From positions 1-22,535 of the forward strand of contig URRJ01000012.1 of the NCBI GenBank assembly GCA_900550205.1: 22,535 nt of DNA. The letters are read 5' to 3'. This document shows, piece after piece, positions 6,587 through 15,602 of this stretch (positions are counted from its first letter, which is position 1; every line of letters begins with the position of its first letter). Both the position numbers and the translations under genes were made by a program. The notes under the pieces were generated by a model. The model saw only the letters and a program-made list of their open reading frames with translations, had not been told where the DNA came from and made no database searches. Origin of the DNA: an uncultured Collinsella sp. (GTDB lineage: Bacteria; Actinomycetota; Coriobacteriia; Coriobacteriales; Coriobacteriaceae).

Positions 6587-9500
6587 ATGAATAACAATGG
6601 CACGAGTGCAACAAACGATTCGATGAACATAGACGCGTATTTCGAGTCGCTCATTCTGGATGCGGTCGGGCAGACTGATGCTCCACTGCACGAGGCATTG
6701 GTGCGCTCGAGCGTATATCGCACCATTAATGAGTCATACGAGCGCGCACTAGCCCAACTAGTTATAGATGGTGAACTTTTATACGCTAACGGCGAATACA
6801 GTCTGGCACCTGACGCAGCCAAGCCCGCAGAGCCCGAAGCCGTTGAGCCCGATGCCGTTGAGTGCGATGTCGAAGAGCCCGAAGCCACAGAGACTGGGGC
6901 ACTTGAGCGCGCGGCGGCGCCCTGGGCCGACGAGGCCGATATTGCAGAGCTCGATGCCGTTGAGTGCGATGCCGCGGAACCTGAGGCTGTCGAGGTCGCA
7001 GCTGAGGAGCCCGTGACGGCTGAGCCCACCACGCTCGAAGCCACCGCAGGCGACGCGACGGAAGCCGAGGCGGTGGAGCCCGCGGCCGAAGAGCCCGAGG
7101 CCGTTGAATCCGTTACTCCTGAGGACCCTGCACCAATGGCTTTTGGTCCCATTTCGTTGCGTGCAGATTCGACCCTTGCGCAGCTGAAGGTTAATGAGCG
7201 AAGCTGGCCCATTCCCGTTGCCGTGGGTGTTTCGTATGACAAGAAGCCGGCCGACGGCTTGTCGCTTATGGGATACGAACTGCCGGCAGAGTCTGCAGGG
7301 GTGGCGGACGAGCAGCAGGAGCCGGCACGGGTCGAGCAACAGGAGCCCGTTCAGCCCGAACGTCCCGAACTCCCGCTATCATCCGAGCCTCAGCAGCTGG
7401 CCATTTCCTTCTCTGACAACATTGAGGCTGCGAAGGCTGCCGCTGAGCCCGAGTCCGCCTCTGGGCCCGTGCAATCTGGGCTCGCGCTCGAACCCAAGCT
7501 CGAGCGCGCAAATGGGCGCATGCCCGTTGAAGGGCCTGCGTTTGTTGAAGTGCCTGTTTCCGAGCCCGAGCCCGAGCCCGAACCCGAGTCAGAGGCTGAG
7601 CCCGTTGAAGCCGCCGTCAACAAGCTCGAGCGTCCCAGGTGCCTGAGCGGTTGGGACGACCCGCACTGTGTGTTTGATACTGAGACCCAGGCCGCCTTCC
7701 TCGACAAGCAGGGGATTCACGATATGTTTTGCCTCGTGCGTATGCTCGGCAAGGCTGAGAATTCTGACGTGCGCTCTGCCTTCGAGTTGCGTCTCTTGAC
7801 CTACGCGATGCCCTTATCTCCGCAGTATCGCGCACAGGTGCCGGAGCTCGGCAAGCTCTCGGGTAATGCGAGATTTGTGTTTGACGTGTTTGGCAATTTG
7901 CGCAAGGTCGGGCGCGAATGCTGTGCGTTTGCGGACGCTAAGGGGCCGGCGATTGAACCACTTTGTAGTGTTTATTCAAGTGGCGGCGAACCGCTCTCGC
8001 TGTGGAATCTTTCGATTTCTCCGGCGTTGCAACGCATGTTGACATTGAACTGCCAAATTCACAACATGCCCGAGTTGCTCGCGTGCAGCTGGAAGGTACT
8101 TCAAGAAAAGGGCCTTACCTCGGGTGAGATGTGTTCAACCGTTTCCGCATTGAACGATTGGCCTGCGGGGCGCTTGCTGCTGGGGAGAACCAAATCTGAA
8201 CTGGAGCTTGCCCGTCAGGCGGTGATAGGGGGCTGGTATCCTCCGGTCAATACGCCTGTTGAGCGCGTCAAAAGAGTAAACGGGCTTGCTGGCGAAGCTG
8301 TCCTGCAGTTGCGCGGGGAGCGCTTGTCTCTGTATGAACCTTCATTCCGCTTACTTTTTTGTACCAGGTTGGCGGCTAAACTTGCGGCAGGCTACAGCGA
8401 CAGGCATTCCGTCTATTCGGTGCTCGCCGAGCTTAAGAACGAATTCCCCGCTTATAACGCTGCCGTAAAAACATTCAAACGTCTGAACTTTGAACTCCCT
8501 CAAGATCGGGAGGATATTGATACATCTGGTCCAGCTTCTGCCAGCGGAGATTATGGTGGCGCGGTCGACGCTATTGCAACGGCCGATGAGGTTCTATCAG
8601 ATAACCAGTTGGATGCCCAAGCGGATGCGCATGGGGAAGAATCCTCGTGTGAGTCCAAGCGGCCGCAGGTTCAGGACCTTACGGTTGGGCAGGCGCTCAA
8701 GTTTGCCATCGACCCGGATGCCGCAAAGTTCAACAGGTGGTTCGCTGACCTTTCATGCCAGGACCGCACCCTGATGGGCTGTATGCTCACCGAAGACAAG
8801 CCGGCTCGCTGGATGGATAGCCTTGCTAAGTCTGCCTGGAAAATCCGCGAGCGCTACAATGTTCTTATGGCGGGTCGTCCGACGTTTGACATCGATACCT
8901 TTGGTCCGCTCTTCCATGCGTATAAGCTGACCGCCGAGGATTTTTACCAGCTGACGAACACCGCGCAGCCTTCCTATTTGTATATGAAGCGCGTGTATGG
9001 GCAGGGTACCATTCCGCTTAAATATGCAATTGTCGATAAGGACCTTGCGTCGACCGTTTGCGATGTGGTTCGAGCATACTTGGCGAGCATAGAAACCGAA
9101 AACGCCGACGAGCCGGTAGAGGAGAAGTCCGCGCCTGCAGAACAGACAGTCGCGTCGACGCCTGAGCCCGAGTCTGCTTCCGAGCCCGAATCCAAGCCCT
9201 CACCCGAGTCCGCTCCCTCTGCTGCCCCCGCCCCGGCTCCTGCTCCGGCCCCGGAACAGCCGGCAAAGCCCTTTACCAGCAAGGTCGAAGACCTCACCGG
9301 CAAAGGCCCCATGTCCATCGATGCGTGGCTGGCGTTGCTGCCCGTCGACGATGCCAACCTGTTGCGCTGGATCTTTAGCGATAAGCCGCTTATGGATTAC
9401 CCGCACAAGCCCGCCGGTCTTGGCCCGCTTCGTCAGCGCCGTGCCGATTTGCTGCGCAACCGGCCGCGCCTCGACGAGGACAAATTCGCCCCGTTGTACC

Positions 9501-11254
9501 AGCGCTATGACCTTACCGAGGACGCGTTCTGCAAGATCACACAGGCATCCCCGATGACTTTTGGCTACCTGAAAGCCGTTAAGGTATCGAACAAGTTTAG
9601 CCTGCGCCTTGCCGCCAACGATCGTACATTGCCGCAGGAATGGCGCGAGAGGATAGCGCAGCTCAACCGCAGACCTGCTACCGATGCGCTTCGGTCGCCC
9701 GCAAGCACCGAGGAGAGCAACGCTACTCAGCTCGAGCAGATTGCACGCAAAAAGATAGGCAACCTCTCCACGCGCAGCGTCGCGCTGCGTGCCTTTGCCG
9801 AGTCCGGGGCCGTTAAGGAATACCACAACCTTAAAGATTTCCGTAACAGGTACCAGCTGTTTTTGGAAGAGAACAAGTGCGGCTATAAGATGACGCTCGC
9901 ACTGCCCCCCGATGACATTCGATGCCTGAACGAGCTGCGCGGTACGCACATGTTCCTGGTGGCGCGCGCCAACAAGATCCGCGCTTACAAGGTCGACAGT
10001 CGCTTTACGTCCGAGTTGCGTCAGATCCTGACGCTCGCCGTGGGGCGCAACATCGAGTGCGGCGCGGGTCTTATCATGCGCGAGAATCAGGAACTGTGCG
10101 ACCTGTATGACGTCCACGATGACGAGGAGCTCTACGAGATCATCCGGTCGTTTGTGCGCCCGGGCTCCGTGCCCGGCTTGGAGATGGGCTCGACGCCGCT
10201 CATTCGCCTGGGCAAAACGGATCGCAAAAACCAAATGGTCGATGTACTGCGAGATGCGGGCACCGAGCTATCGCGCGAGGAGTTTGCCCAGCGCTATGCG
10301 GAAAAGTACTGCATAGAAATGAAGACGGTTCGCAACAACTACCTGCGTGACATGAACGCATATCTGCGTAACGGCCGCTACTCGTATGTCGAGAGCAGCC
10401 TTACGGACGAACAGCAGCAGTTCATCAAGGATATGGTGATCGAGGATTACGTCTCGTTGCCGTACATCACGGCGAGCTTTGCCGCCAAGTTTGGTACCGC
10501 GTCCGATCGACTCGTTAACGATCAGTCGCTGGCGCCCCTTGGCCTGGAAATCTCCAGGGATCTCATTGTCAAGGAAGGCGTGGACCTGCGCCAGTCGTTT
10601 ACGAACCTGCTTATGTCGCGCGACAGCTTTGCCTATGGTTCTCCGGGCTTTGGCGACGAGGTCATCAACCATCCGGAATTTAGGAATGCCATTACGCCGC
10701 TGCTACGCAACTTTACCTTTATCGAGTGCAACCACGATTCGTATATTTCGCTCAAGCGCCTGAGCGAATCGACAGGTATTCGCCGCATTGACCTGGGCAG
10801 CTACGCGTGTTCCCTGTTTGCCCGCACAGAGCGCGACGTGCCGTTTACGGTGACGAGCCTGCGTAAGCAGGGCTTTATGCACAAGCTCGATGCCGTGGTC
10901 GACGAGTGCGGTTTTGACAACTCGTTTTATGACTCAATCGTTCTGTACGGTTTGGCTCATGAGCAAATAAGGCGTACCCGCTTTAGCGGCGTCTACATGT
11001 TCTGTCGCAAGGAGGGGACGTTCTCGTCGGGCGACGCGGTCGAATACGTCGTGAGGCAAAAGGGGCCTATCGAGGTGGGGGACCTGATCGATGCGTTCCA
11101 GGATGATTACGGCGTCGTCATAACCGCAGCCGATATTAACCGAGCGGTCCAGGACAAGGGCCTGTTCTACAACGAGGACCTTGACATGGTCATGCTCAGC
11201 AAAAGGATGAACGCAGAGTACCTGCGCGAGCTGTATATCAAAAATAACCAATAG
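6587..11254 (+). CDS. Large multidomain protein with acidic linkers, winged-helix-like ends and a duplicated internal domain
   Basis: This 1555-residue protein is not one I recognise. Residues about 15-75 look like a winged helix (ILDAVGQTDAPLHEALVRSS, then an E-L-L-Y-A-N-G-E-Y-S-L wing). An Ala/Glu/Pro-rich acidic linker follows (about 76-185), a short hydrophobic conserved-looking patch (185-225), and a second Pro-Glu linker (about 235-345) with a GAGCCC hexamer run. A globular region spans about 350-640. Two related domains then follow, about 695-832 and 900-1027, each opening with V-x-D-L-T and sharing F-x-P-L-x-x-x-Y-x-L-T-x-x-x-F; a Pro/Glu/Ala linker joins them. The last 500 residues are globular, with helix-turn-helix-like stretches (LSREEFAQRYAEKYCIEMKT near 1225; GPIEVGDLIDAFQDDYGVVI near 1500). 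No nuclease or ATPase motif was found. It is the first gene of a four-gene operon, so it may be the recognition or scaffold subunit. Confidence 0.85.
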   Translation: MNNNGTSATNDSMNIDAYFESLILDAVGQTDAPLHEALVRSSVYRTINESYERALAQLVIDGELLYANGEYSLAPDAAKPAEPEAVEPDAVECDVEEPEATETGALERAAAPWADEADIAELDAVECDAAEPEAVEVAAEEPVTAEPTTLEATAGDATEAEAVEPAAEEPEAVESVTPEDPAPMAFGPISLRADSTLAQLKVNERSWPIPVAVGVSYDKKPADGLSLMGYELPAESAGVADEQQEPARVEQQEPVQPERPELPLSSEPQQLAISFSDNIEAAKAAAEPESASGPVQSGLALEPKLERANGRMPVEGPAFVEVPVSEPEPEPEPESEAEPVEAAVNKLERPRCLSGWDDPHCVFDTETQAAFLDKQGIHDMFCLVRMLGKAENSDVRSAFELRLLTYAMPLSPQYRAQVPELGKLSGNARFVFDVFGNLRKVGRECCAFADAKGPAIEPLCSVYSSGGEPLSLWNLSISPALQRMLTLNCQIHNMPELLACSWKVLQEKGLTSGEMCSTVSALNDWPAGRLLLGRTKSELELARQAVIGGWYPPVNTPVERVKRVNGLAGEAVLQLRGERLSLYEPSFRLLFCTRLAAKLAAGYSDRHSVYSVLAELKNEFPAYNAAVKTFKRLNFELPQDREDIDTSGPASASGDYGGAVDAIATADEVLSDNQLDAQADAHGEESSCESKRPQVQDLTVGQALKFAIDPDAAKFNRWFADLSCQDRTLMGCMLTEDKPARWMDSLAKSAWKIRERYNVLMAGRPTFDIDTFGPLFHAYKLTAEDFYQLTNTAQPSYLYMKRVYGQGTIPLKYAIVDKDLASTVCDVVRAYLASIETENADEPVEEKSAPAEQTVASTPEPESASEPESKPSPESAPSAAPAPAPAPAPEQPAKPFTSKVEDLTGKGPMSIDAWLALLPVDDANLLRWIFSDKPLMDYPHKPAGLGPLRQRRADLLRNRPRLDEDKFAPLYQRYDLTEDAFCKITQASPMTFGYLKAVKVSNKFSLRLAANDRTLPQEWRERIAQLNRRPATDALRSPASTEESNATQLEQIARKKIGNLSTRSVALRAFAESGAVKEYHNLKDFRNRYQLFLEENKCGYKMTLALPPDDIRCLNELRGTHMFLVARANKIRAYKVDSRFTSELRQILTLAVGRNIECGAGLIMRENQELCDLYDVHDDEELYEIIRSFVRPGSVPGLEMGSTPLIRLGKTDRKNQMVDVLRDAGTELSREEFAQRYAEKYCIEMKTVRNNYLRDMNAYLRNGRYSYVESSLTDEQQQFIKDMVIEDYVSLPYITASFAAKFGTASDRLVNDQSLAPLGLEISRDLIVKEGVDLRQSFTNLLMSRDSFAYGSPGFGDEVINHPEFRNAITPLLRNFTFIECNHDSYISLKRLSESTGIRRIDLGSYACSLFARTERDVPFTVTSLRKQGFMHKLDAVVDECGFDNSFYDSIVLYGLAHEQIRRTRFSGVYMFCRKEGTFSSGDAVEYVVRQKGPIEVGDLIDAFQDDYGVVITAADINRAVQDKGLFYNEDLDMVMLSKRMNAEYLRELYIKNNQ
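7562..7588 (+). repeat. GAGCCC hexanucleotide run coding for Glu-Pro
   Basis: Three GAGCCC units followed by GAACCC and GAG encode (Glu-Pro)4-Glu in the second acidic linker. Unit changes of six bases keep the frame, so the linker could vary in length by slippage without loss of the protein. Similar but degenerate runs lie near 9160-9250 and 15110-15190. Confidence 0.7.
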
Positions 11255-11266
11255 GAGGAAACCAAC

Positions 11267-12499
11267 ATGAACCTGCTCGAGATGATCGATGATGGCGTCA
11301 ACATTAAGCCGACCGGTGCCAACCACAAGATCGTGATCGACGGCAAGCCCGAGATGTATCCCGTTTACAGCATTAAGCTCGAGTTCTTGCGCTATAACGT
11401 GCAAAACGACCGCATCGCCTCGTGGATTAGCCGCTATAAGGCCGAGCATGGCGAGGGTGCGTTTAACGAGCTGGACGTCGCGGCCTGCAACGATATCATC
11501 GAGGGCTTTATCGTCGACAGCAATAAGGACGCCATCGAAAAGACGCAGCGCAGCATTGCCCTGCGTTCGCAGGAGCGCCCCGGCGTGGTGCTGGCAGATG
11601 GTCTGATCGTCGACGGCAACCGCCGCTTTACCTGCCTGCGCCGTCTTGCTGCCAAAAATCCTAGCTTTGGCTGGTTCGAGGCTGTCATTTTGCCTGAGAG
11701 TCTGGGTAACGATTCCAAGAAGATCAAGATGCTGGAGCTTTCGATTCAGCATGGCGAGGAAGAGAAGGTCGGCTATGATCCCGTCGACCGCCTGGTGGGC
11801 ATCTACAACGACATCATTAGCTCCAACTTGCTCTCGAAGGAGGAGTATGCCCAGTGCATTGGCGTTGAGCCCAAGGAGCTCGAGAAGGAGATCATTAAAG
11901 CTCGGTATATGAACGAGTTTTTGGAGTTCGCCAACGCCAAGGACCAGTTTCACCTGGCACGCGAGCTCAAGGTCGCCGGCGTTATCAACGAACTGCAGGG
12001 CGTCCTTAAAAAGTGCAAGAGCGACGATCAAGAAGAGGACGTCAAGAACATCGTCTTCGCCAACATGATTACCGAGCCGCAGGGCGACATTGTGCGTTTT
12101 GTCCGTAAGATCAAGCCGATTTTGGAGGGCCCCGACGCGGATCGCTTTATCGAGCGCGAAAACGAGCTGGCCTTTGAGGTCGCCGAGCGCCTGAAGAACA
12201 AAGAGATCGTAACCTCGACCGACATCGCCGAGATTCGCGACGATGCTCAATTGTCGACGGCTTTCCGCGAGGTCATGGAGTCTGCCGAAAACACCACCAA
12301 GATGACGAAGGCCCTCAAGTCGCCCTCGCTTTCGATCATTCGCGCCATCAAGGACCTCGACCAAGTGGAGGAGTCCACCTTTGGCCTGCTGCCTGCGGAC
12401 GAGATTGCCAATATCGCCGCCGAGGTCGCTAAGCTCGAGGCCAGGGTGCATATGATCAAGGACAAGATCTCGTACAGGATGGGCGGCGAGGAAGCCTAA
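11267..12499 (+). CDS. ParB/sulfiredoxin-fold (ParB N-terminal-like) protein
   Basis: The protein has 410 residues. The N-terminal domain shows Y-S-I-K-L-E-F-L-R-Y-N (34-44), N-D-R-I (47-50) and V-D-G-N-R-R (115-120) followed by a helix, the signature of the ParB/Srx fold (compare D-G-x-R-R in ParB-like and DGQHR/DGQQR in DndB and SspE). Members bind nucleotides or DNA and some act as nucleases. A helix-turn-helix-like stretch follows (about 188-211, LLSKEEYAQCIGVEPKELEK), then a long charged helical C-terminal half (about 215-405). No ParA partner is present, so plasmid or chromosome partition is unlikely. AGGAGG stands seven bases before the ATG, and the gene is 12 bases downstream of the large first gene; its stop directly adjoins the helicase start. 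The biological role is not known; a DNA-binding or nuclease subunit is the best guess. Confidence 0.75.
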   Translation: MNLLEMIDDGVNIKPTGANHKIVIDGKPEMYPVYSIKLEFLRYNVQNDRIASWISRYKAEHGEGAFNELDVAACNDIIEGFIVDSNKDAIEKTQRSIALRSQERPGVVLADGLIVDGNRRFTCLRRLAAKNPSFGWFEAVILPESLGNDSKKIKMLELSIQHGEEEKVGYDPVDRLVGIYNDIISSNLLSKEEYAQCIGVEPKELEKEIIKARYMNEFLEFANAKDQFHLARELKVAGVINELQGVLKKCKSDDQEEDVKNIVFANMITEPQGDIVRFVRKIKPILEGPDADRFIERENELAFEVAERLKNKEIVTSTDIAEIRDDAQLSTAFREVMESAENTTKMTKALKSPSLSIIRAIKDLDQVEESTFGLLPADEIANIAAEVAKLEARVHMIKDKISYRMGGEEA

Positions 12500-14428
12500 A
12501 TGAAGCTGCGCCTCTCGTATAGCGACGGCATTTCCGTCGTGCCGCTCGACATGACGGTTGAGCAGCTGCGCCGCGAGCCGATCTGGAAGATTCGGCTTTC
12601 GGCGTTGCGCCGCTATGCGCCGAGCTATCGAGAGGCGGATGTACTCTTTTCGCTGCCGATTGACGACCCGGGCGCCAAGCGCATCGTCGAGCTGCTGCAG
12701 CGGGCGGCAAGCTTTGGCGTGGAGTGCCAGGTGGACCCGGACTTGCTGCGAGGCCTTACGGCGCGTGAGGACTATCTGCGCGAGAAGGCGCGCGTGGGCC
12801 TGCTGATCAAGGCGCACGATGAGTCAGTGGCCGATCGCTTTGATGAGTTCCGCCGCGCCGAGGATATCCTGATGCAGCGCCCGCTCAAGGACCGTCAACT
12901 GTGGGACGCGTTCTTTATGAGTGCCATGGGTCGCAGCGCCAACTTCTCCGTTCCCGGTTCGGGCAAGACGGCATCGGTCCTGGGCACCTTTGCCTACCTG
13001 CGCGAGCGCGACCTGGTCGACCGCATCATCGTGCTTTCGCCCAAAAACGCCTTTGGCTCGTGGCGCGACGAATGGGCAGCGTGCTTTGGAGCCGCCCGCC
13101 CGCTGCGTTCGCTGTGCTTTCACGACCCCGAGTTTCGTGGCCGTTCCACGCGCGACAAGTACAGCGCCCTGCTGTTCGACTACAAGCGCTACGACATGAT
13201 CCTGCTCAACTACGAGTCGGTTGCGCTGGGGGAGGCGGCCGCACGCATTGCGGCCGATCGCGCCCTGGTGGTATTCGATGAGGTGCATAAGGTTAAGCGT
13301 GTGGGCGGCAAGCGTGCGGCAAGTGCGGTGCAGATTGCCGCGGCGGCGCCGTATTTTATCGCGCTTACCGGTACGCCGATCCCCAACTCGTTTGAGGACC
13401 TGTACAACCTGCTCCATTGCCTGTGGCCGCGCGACTACAACTGGTACTTTGGCATGAGCGCCAATGCCCTTAAGTCGACGAGCGAGGATGACGTTGAACA
13501 CATCAACGAGTCCATCGCGCCGTTCTTTTGCCGTACGAACAAGCATCAGCTGGGCGTGCCCCAGGCCAACGAGGACCATCTGGTCGATGTGCCGGTGGAC
13601 CGCTGGGAGCAGCAGCTGTTCCAAAAGGTGCTGCGTACGCTTTCGGGCGAGCCGTTCGAGATGATCATTCGCCTGCTGCAGCTTTCGTCCGACCCGCGCA
13701 TGCTGGGCGAGGACCTGAGTGCCGGCGATTATGCCGACCTGTTTGACGGAGAGGTGCAGACAGGTGCGGGCAAAGCGCTGGAAGGCCTGCAGGTGGACGA
13801 CCGGCCGACGGCTAAGATGCTTGCCTGCCTGGACCTGGTCGAATCGCTGGTGGCCCAGGGCAAGTCGGTTATCGTGTGGTGCATCTTTAAGCGCAGTATT
13901 CGCAACGTGGTGCACGAGCTGCACGAGCGTGGCATTACGGCCCGTGCTATTAGTGGGTCGACCGATATGCCCGCGCGCGCCCGTGTCATCGATTCGTTTA
14001 AGGCGGGGGAGACGAGCGTGCTTGTCACCAACCCGCACACACTGGCAGAATCGGTCTCGCTCCACGGCGTGTGCCACGACGCCGTCTACTTTGAGTGCAG
14101 CTACAACCTGGTGCACTTGCTGCAGTCCAAGGATCGCATTCACCGCCTGGGCCTGTCTCAGGAGCAATACGCGCAGTACCACTACCTGCGCGCCGTGTAC
14201 GAGCGCCGCGACGGACCGTGGTCGCTTGACCGCAACATTTACGAGCGTCTGCAGTACAAAGAGCAGGTCATGCTCGACTCGATCGACCGCGGCACGCTGG
14301 AGCCCGGCTATACCGACGAGCGCGATCTGGAACTGGTGTTTAAGGGCCTGTTTGACGACGAAGGCCAGCGGAATGAGGTCAGCGACCAAAGCATCGCGGA
14401 CGATATGCAAGAACCCAAGGAGATGTAA
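12500..14428 (+). CDS. SNF2-family (superfamily 2) DNA helicase/translocase
   Basis: This 642-residue ATPase has both RecA-like lobes. Lobe 1 has Walker A G153-S-G-K-T157, I-V-L-S-P-K (177-182), the Walker B box D260-E-V-H263 (DEVH rather than DEAH) and T-G-T-P (290-293). Lobe 2 has V-I-V-W-C-I-F (457-463), N-P-H-T-L-A-E-S-V-S-L-H (511-522) and Q-S-K-D-R-I-H-R-L-G (542-551), where R546 and R549 are the expected arginine finger residues. All key motifs are intact, so it should be active. About 140 N-terminal residues precede the motor and have no recognised domain. SNF2 motors translocate on double-stranded DNA without strand separation; relatives with the N-P-x-x-x-x-E-S-x-S-L-H box recur in restriction and anti-phage loci. 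It starts one base after the ParB-like stop and ends two bases before the next gene, so coupled translation is likely. Confidence 0.92.
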   Translation: MKLRLSYSDGISVVPLDMTVEQLRREPIWKIRLSALRRYAPSYREADVLFSLPIDDPGAKRIVELLQRAASFGVECQVDPDLLRGLTAREDYLREKARVGLLIKAHDESVADRFDEFRRAEDILMQRPLKDRQLWDAFFMSAMGRSANFSVPGSGKTASVLGTFAYLRERDLVDRIIVLSPKNAFGSWRDEWAACFGAARPLRSLCFHDPEFRGRSTRDKYSALLFDYKRYDMILLNYESVALGEAAARIAADRALVVFDEVHKVKRVGGKRAASAVQIAAAAPYFIALTGTPIPNSFEDLYNLLHCLWPRDYNWYFGMSANALKSTSEDDVEHINESIAPFFCRTNKHQLGVPQANEDHLVDVPVDRWEQQLFQKVLRTLSGEPFEMIIRLLQLSSDPRMLGEDLSAGDYADLFDGEVQTGAGKALEGLQVDDRPTAKMLACLDLVESLVAQGKSVIVWCIFKRSIRNVVHELHERGITARAISGSTDMPARARVIDSFKAGETSVLVTNPHTLAESVSLHGVCHDAVYFECSYNLVHLLQSKDRIHRLGLSQEQYAQYHYLRAVYERRDGPWSLDRNIYERLQYKEQVMLDSIDRGTLEPGYTDERDLELVFKGLFDDEGQRNEVSDQSIADDMQEPKEM

Positions 14429-14430
14429 CG

Positions 14431-15495
14431 ATGCAGAAAGCCTTTCCCATCTTTGTTATGGAGCTGTTTTGTGACGGCTGGCTATTTTTGGAGCATTCCG
14501 ATGTTACCTGGGACGGGTCGTCGCATGTTCTTAAGCGCGTTCGTATCAACGCGGACAAAAGCGAGTGGCTCCTGAGCCGTGCGCGCGAGCATTTTACGGA
14601 TGTTCCGAGCAACATCGATTTGTGCCAGTACGCCGGCGCCACGCTCGTGGAGCTCGAGAAACATGCTGAGTTGGTTGTTCCCCGCGACGATGTTTCGCCC
14701 CGCCTGCAGTTGCTCTTTGAGGGCGACCTGACGCCTATCACGCTGGTGCAGCTCATGTGCGTGGGCGACTGGCTTTCGGTGCGGCAGACGAGTGAAAGCG
14801 AGGTCCGCGTTGCCTATGACGAGCGATTGGCGCAGCAGATTTCCGGGTTTGGCTTTCTTATGCGGCGCTTTCGGGCGGTACTTTGCTCGCAGAGCGCGAT
14901 GCTGAGCAGCAGCGTGGTTGCCACGGTGCTCGAGGCAAGGCCAGCGACGGAGCCGGGTATATGCGCGTTTTTGGAGATGAGCGAAACGGCTCTCGTGGAG
15001 CCCGAACCCGAGGAGACGTTCGACGTTGAACGGGAATCTGAGCCCGAGCTCGAGACGTCGTCTGAGGGTAGCCCCGAGGTGTCGCCTGAGCAGGTGTCCG
15101 AGACGGTGCCAGAGCCCGAACCTGACAATGAGCCGGAGCCCGAGCCTGCACAAACGCCAGAGCCTGCATCGGAGCCTGCCCCCGAGCCCTCGGCGAAGGA
15201 GCAGGAAAAGCTGCGCATCGCTCGGGAGGTAAAGGCTGCGCGCGACAAGATGGAAGAACTCGATAGGTCGCGCGAAGCCCTGCTTACCCAGCTGCTGGTG
15301 TTACGCCGGGAGTATCAAAAGCTTTCCGGCGAGCGCAACTGGGAGGCGTTTACCAGGATTGAAGAAATCGGCAAGCAGATTAAGGAAATGAGTGTCAAGG
15401 TCGATCAGCTCGACAAGCAGCTGAGCGATGCGCGTCTTGCCTATGCCGAGACCCGCGCAGCGTCCCTGCAGGCGCTCAAGGAGCTGGGGCAGTAG
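14431..15495 (+). CDS. Unknown protein with acidic Glu-Pro linker and coiled-coil C-terminus
   Basis: The protein has 354 residues in three parts. Residues 1-190 look globular (begins MQKAFPIFVMELFCDGWLFL) and match no family I know. Residues about 190-257 are dominated by Glu and Pro in short E-P-E-P runs, much like the linkers of the first gene in the operon. Residues 258-352 (AKEQEKLRIAREVKAARDKM onward) form a long charged heptad-rich helix likely to be a coiled coil. AAGGAG lies nine bases before the ATG, two bases after the helicase stop. As last gene of the operon it may be an assembly or adaptor subunit; the linker shared with the first gene suggests that the two contact common partners or each other. 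No catalytic motif is seen. A weak stem TGGCA-AGAA-TGCCA (15508-15521) follows the stop. Confidence 0.8.
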   Translation: MQKAFPIFVMELFCDGWLFLEHSDVTWDGSSHVLKRVRINADKSEWLLSRAREHFTDVPSNIDLCQYAGATLVELEKHAELVVPRDDVSPRLQLLFEGDLTPITLVQLMCVGDWLSVRQTSESEVRVAYDERLAQQISGFGFLMRRFRAVLCSQSAMLSSSVVATVLEARPATEPGICAFLEMSETALVEPEPEETFDVERESEPELETSSEGSPEVSPEQVSETVPEPEPDNEPEPEPAQTPEPASEPAPEPSAKEQEKLRIAREVKAARDKMEELDRSREALLTQLLVLRREYQKLSGERNWEAFTRIEEIGKQIKEMSVKVDQLDKQLSDARLAYAETRAASLQALKELGQ

Positions 15496-15559
15496 GGCGG
15501 TGGTGTTTGGCAAGAATGCCATTCGTGAATTCGATACTCAAATGAACGACGTATCTCTT

Positions 15560-15565
15560 TAGAAT
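15560..15565 (+). promoter_or_regulatory. Possible -10 element (TAGAAT) for the HEPN gene
   Basis: TAGAAT lies in an AT-rich stretch 38 bases upstream of the chosen GTG start. No good -35 element is seen at the right distance. It would allow the HEPN gene to be expressed apart from the four-gene operon. Confidence 0.3.
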
Positions 15566-15602
15566 AATTGGTTGAAGATTTTTTATAAATGGGGTGATTG
15601 CG

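Noticed and set aside
6412..7242. 276-residue minus-strand Ser/Ala-rich frame
   Set aside because: It is the reverse reading of the Glu/Ala/Pro linker of the large gene; low complexity, no proper start context.
7562..7588. CRISPR-like short repeats
   Set aside because: The GAGCCC units are tandem codons without spacers inside a protein linker, and no cas gene is present.
11267..12499. ParB as part of a plasmid or chromosome partition system
   Set aside because: No ParA-type ATPase and no parS-like repeat is seen nearby, and the DGNRR motif is closer to the ParB/Srx-like proteins of defence loci than to the G-E-R-R box of partition ParB.
10934..12817. 627-residue minus-strand open frame
   Set aside because: Runs across two genes of the plus-strand operon that have strong motifs and ribosome binding sites; no recognisable domain.
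12824..14410. 528-residue minus-strand open frame opposite the SNF2 helicase
   Set aside because: Shadow frame; the helicase motifs on the plus strand are unambiguous.
6587..15495. Assignment of the operon to Dpd, Ssp/Dnd, DISARM, BREX or Druantia
   Set aside because: The shared parts are only an SNF2 motor or a ParB-like fold; hallmark genes of each system (such as tRNA-guanine transglycosylase-like DpdA, Dnd/Ssp sulfur genes, methylase, PglZ) are absent from the window.
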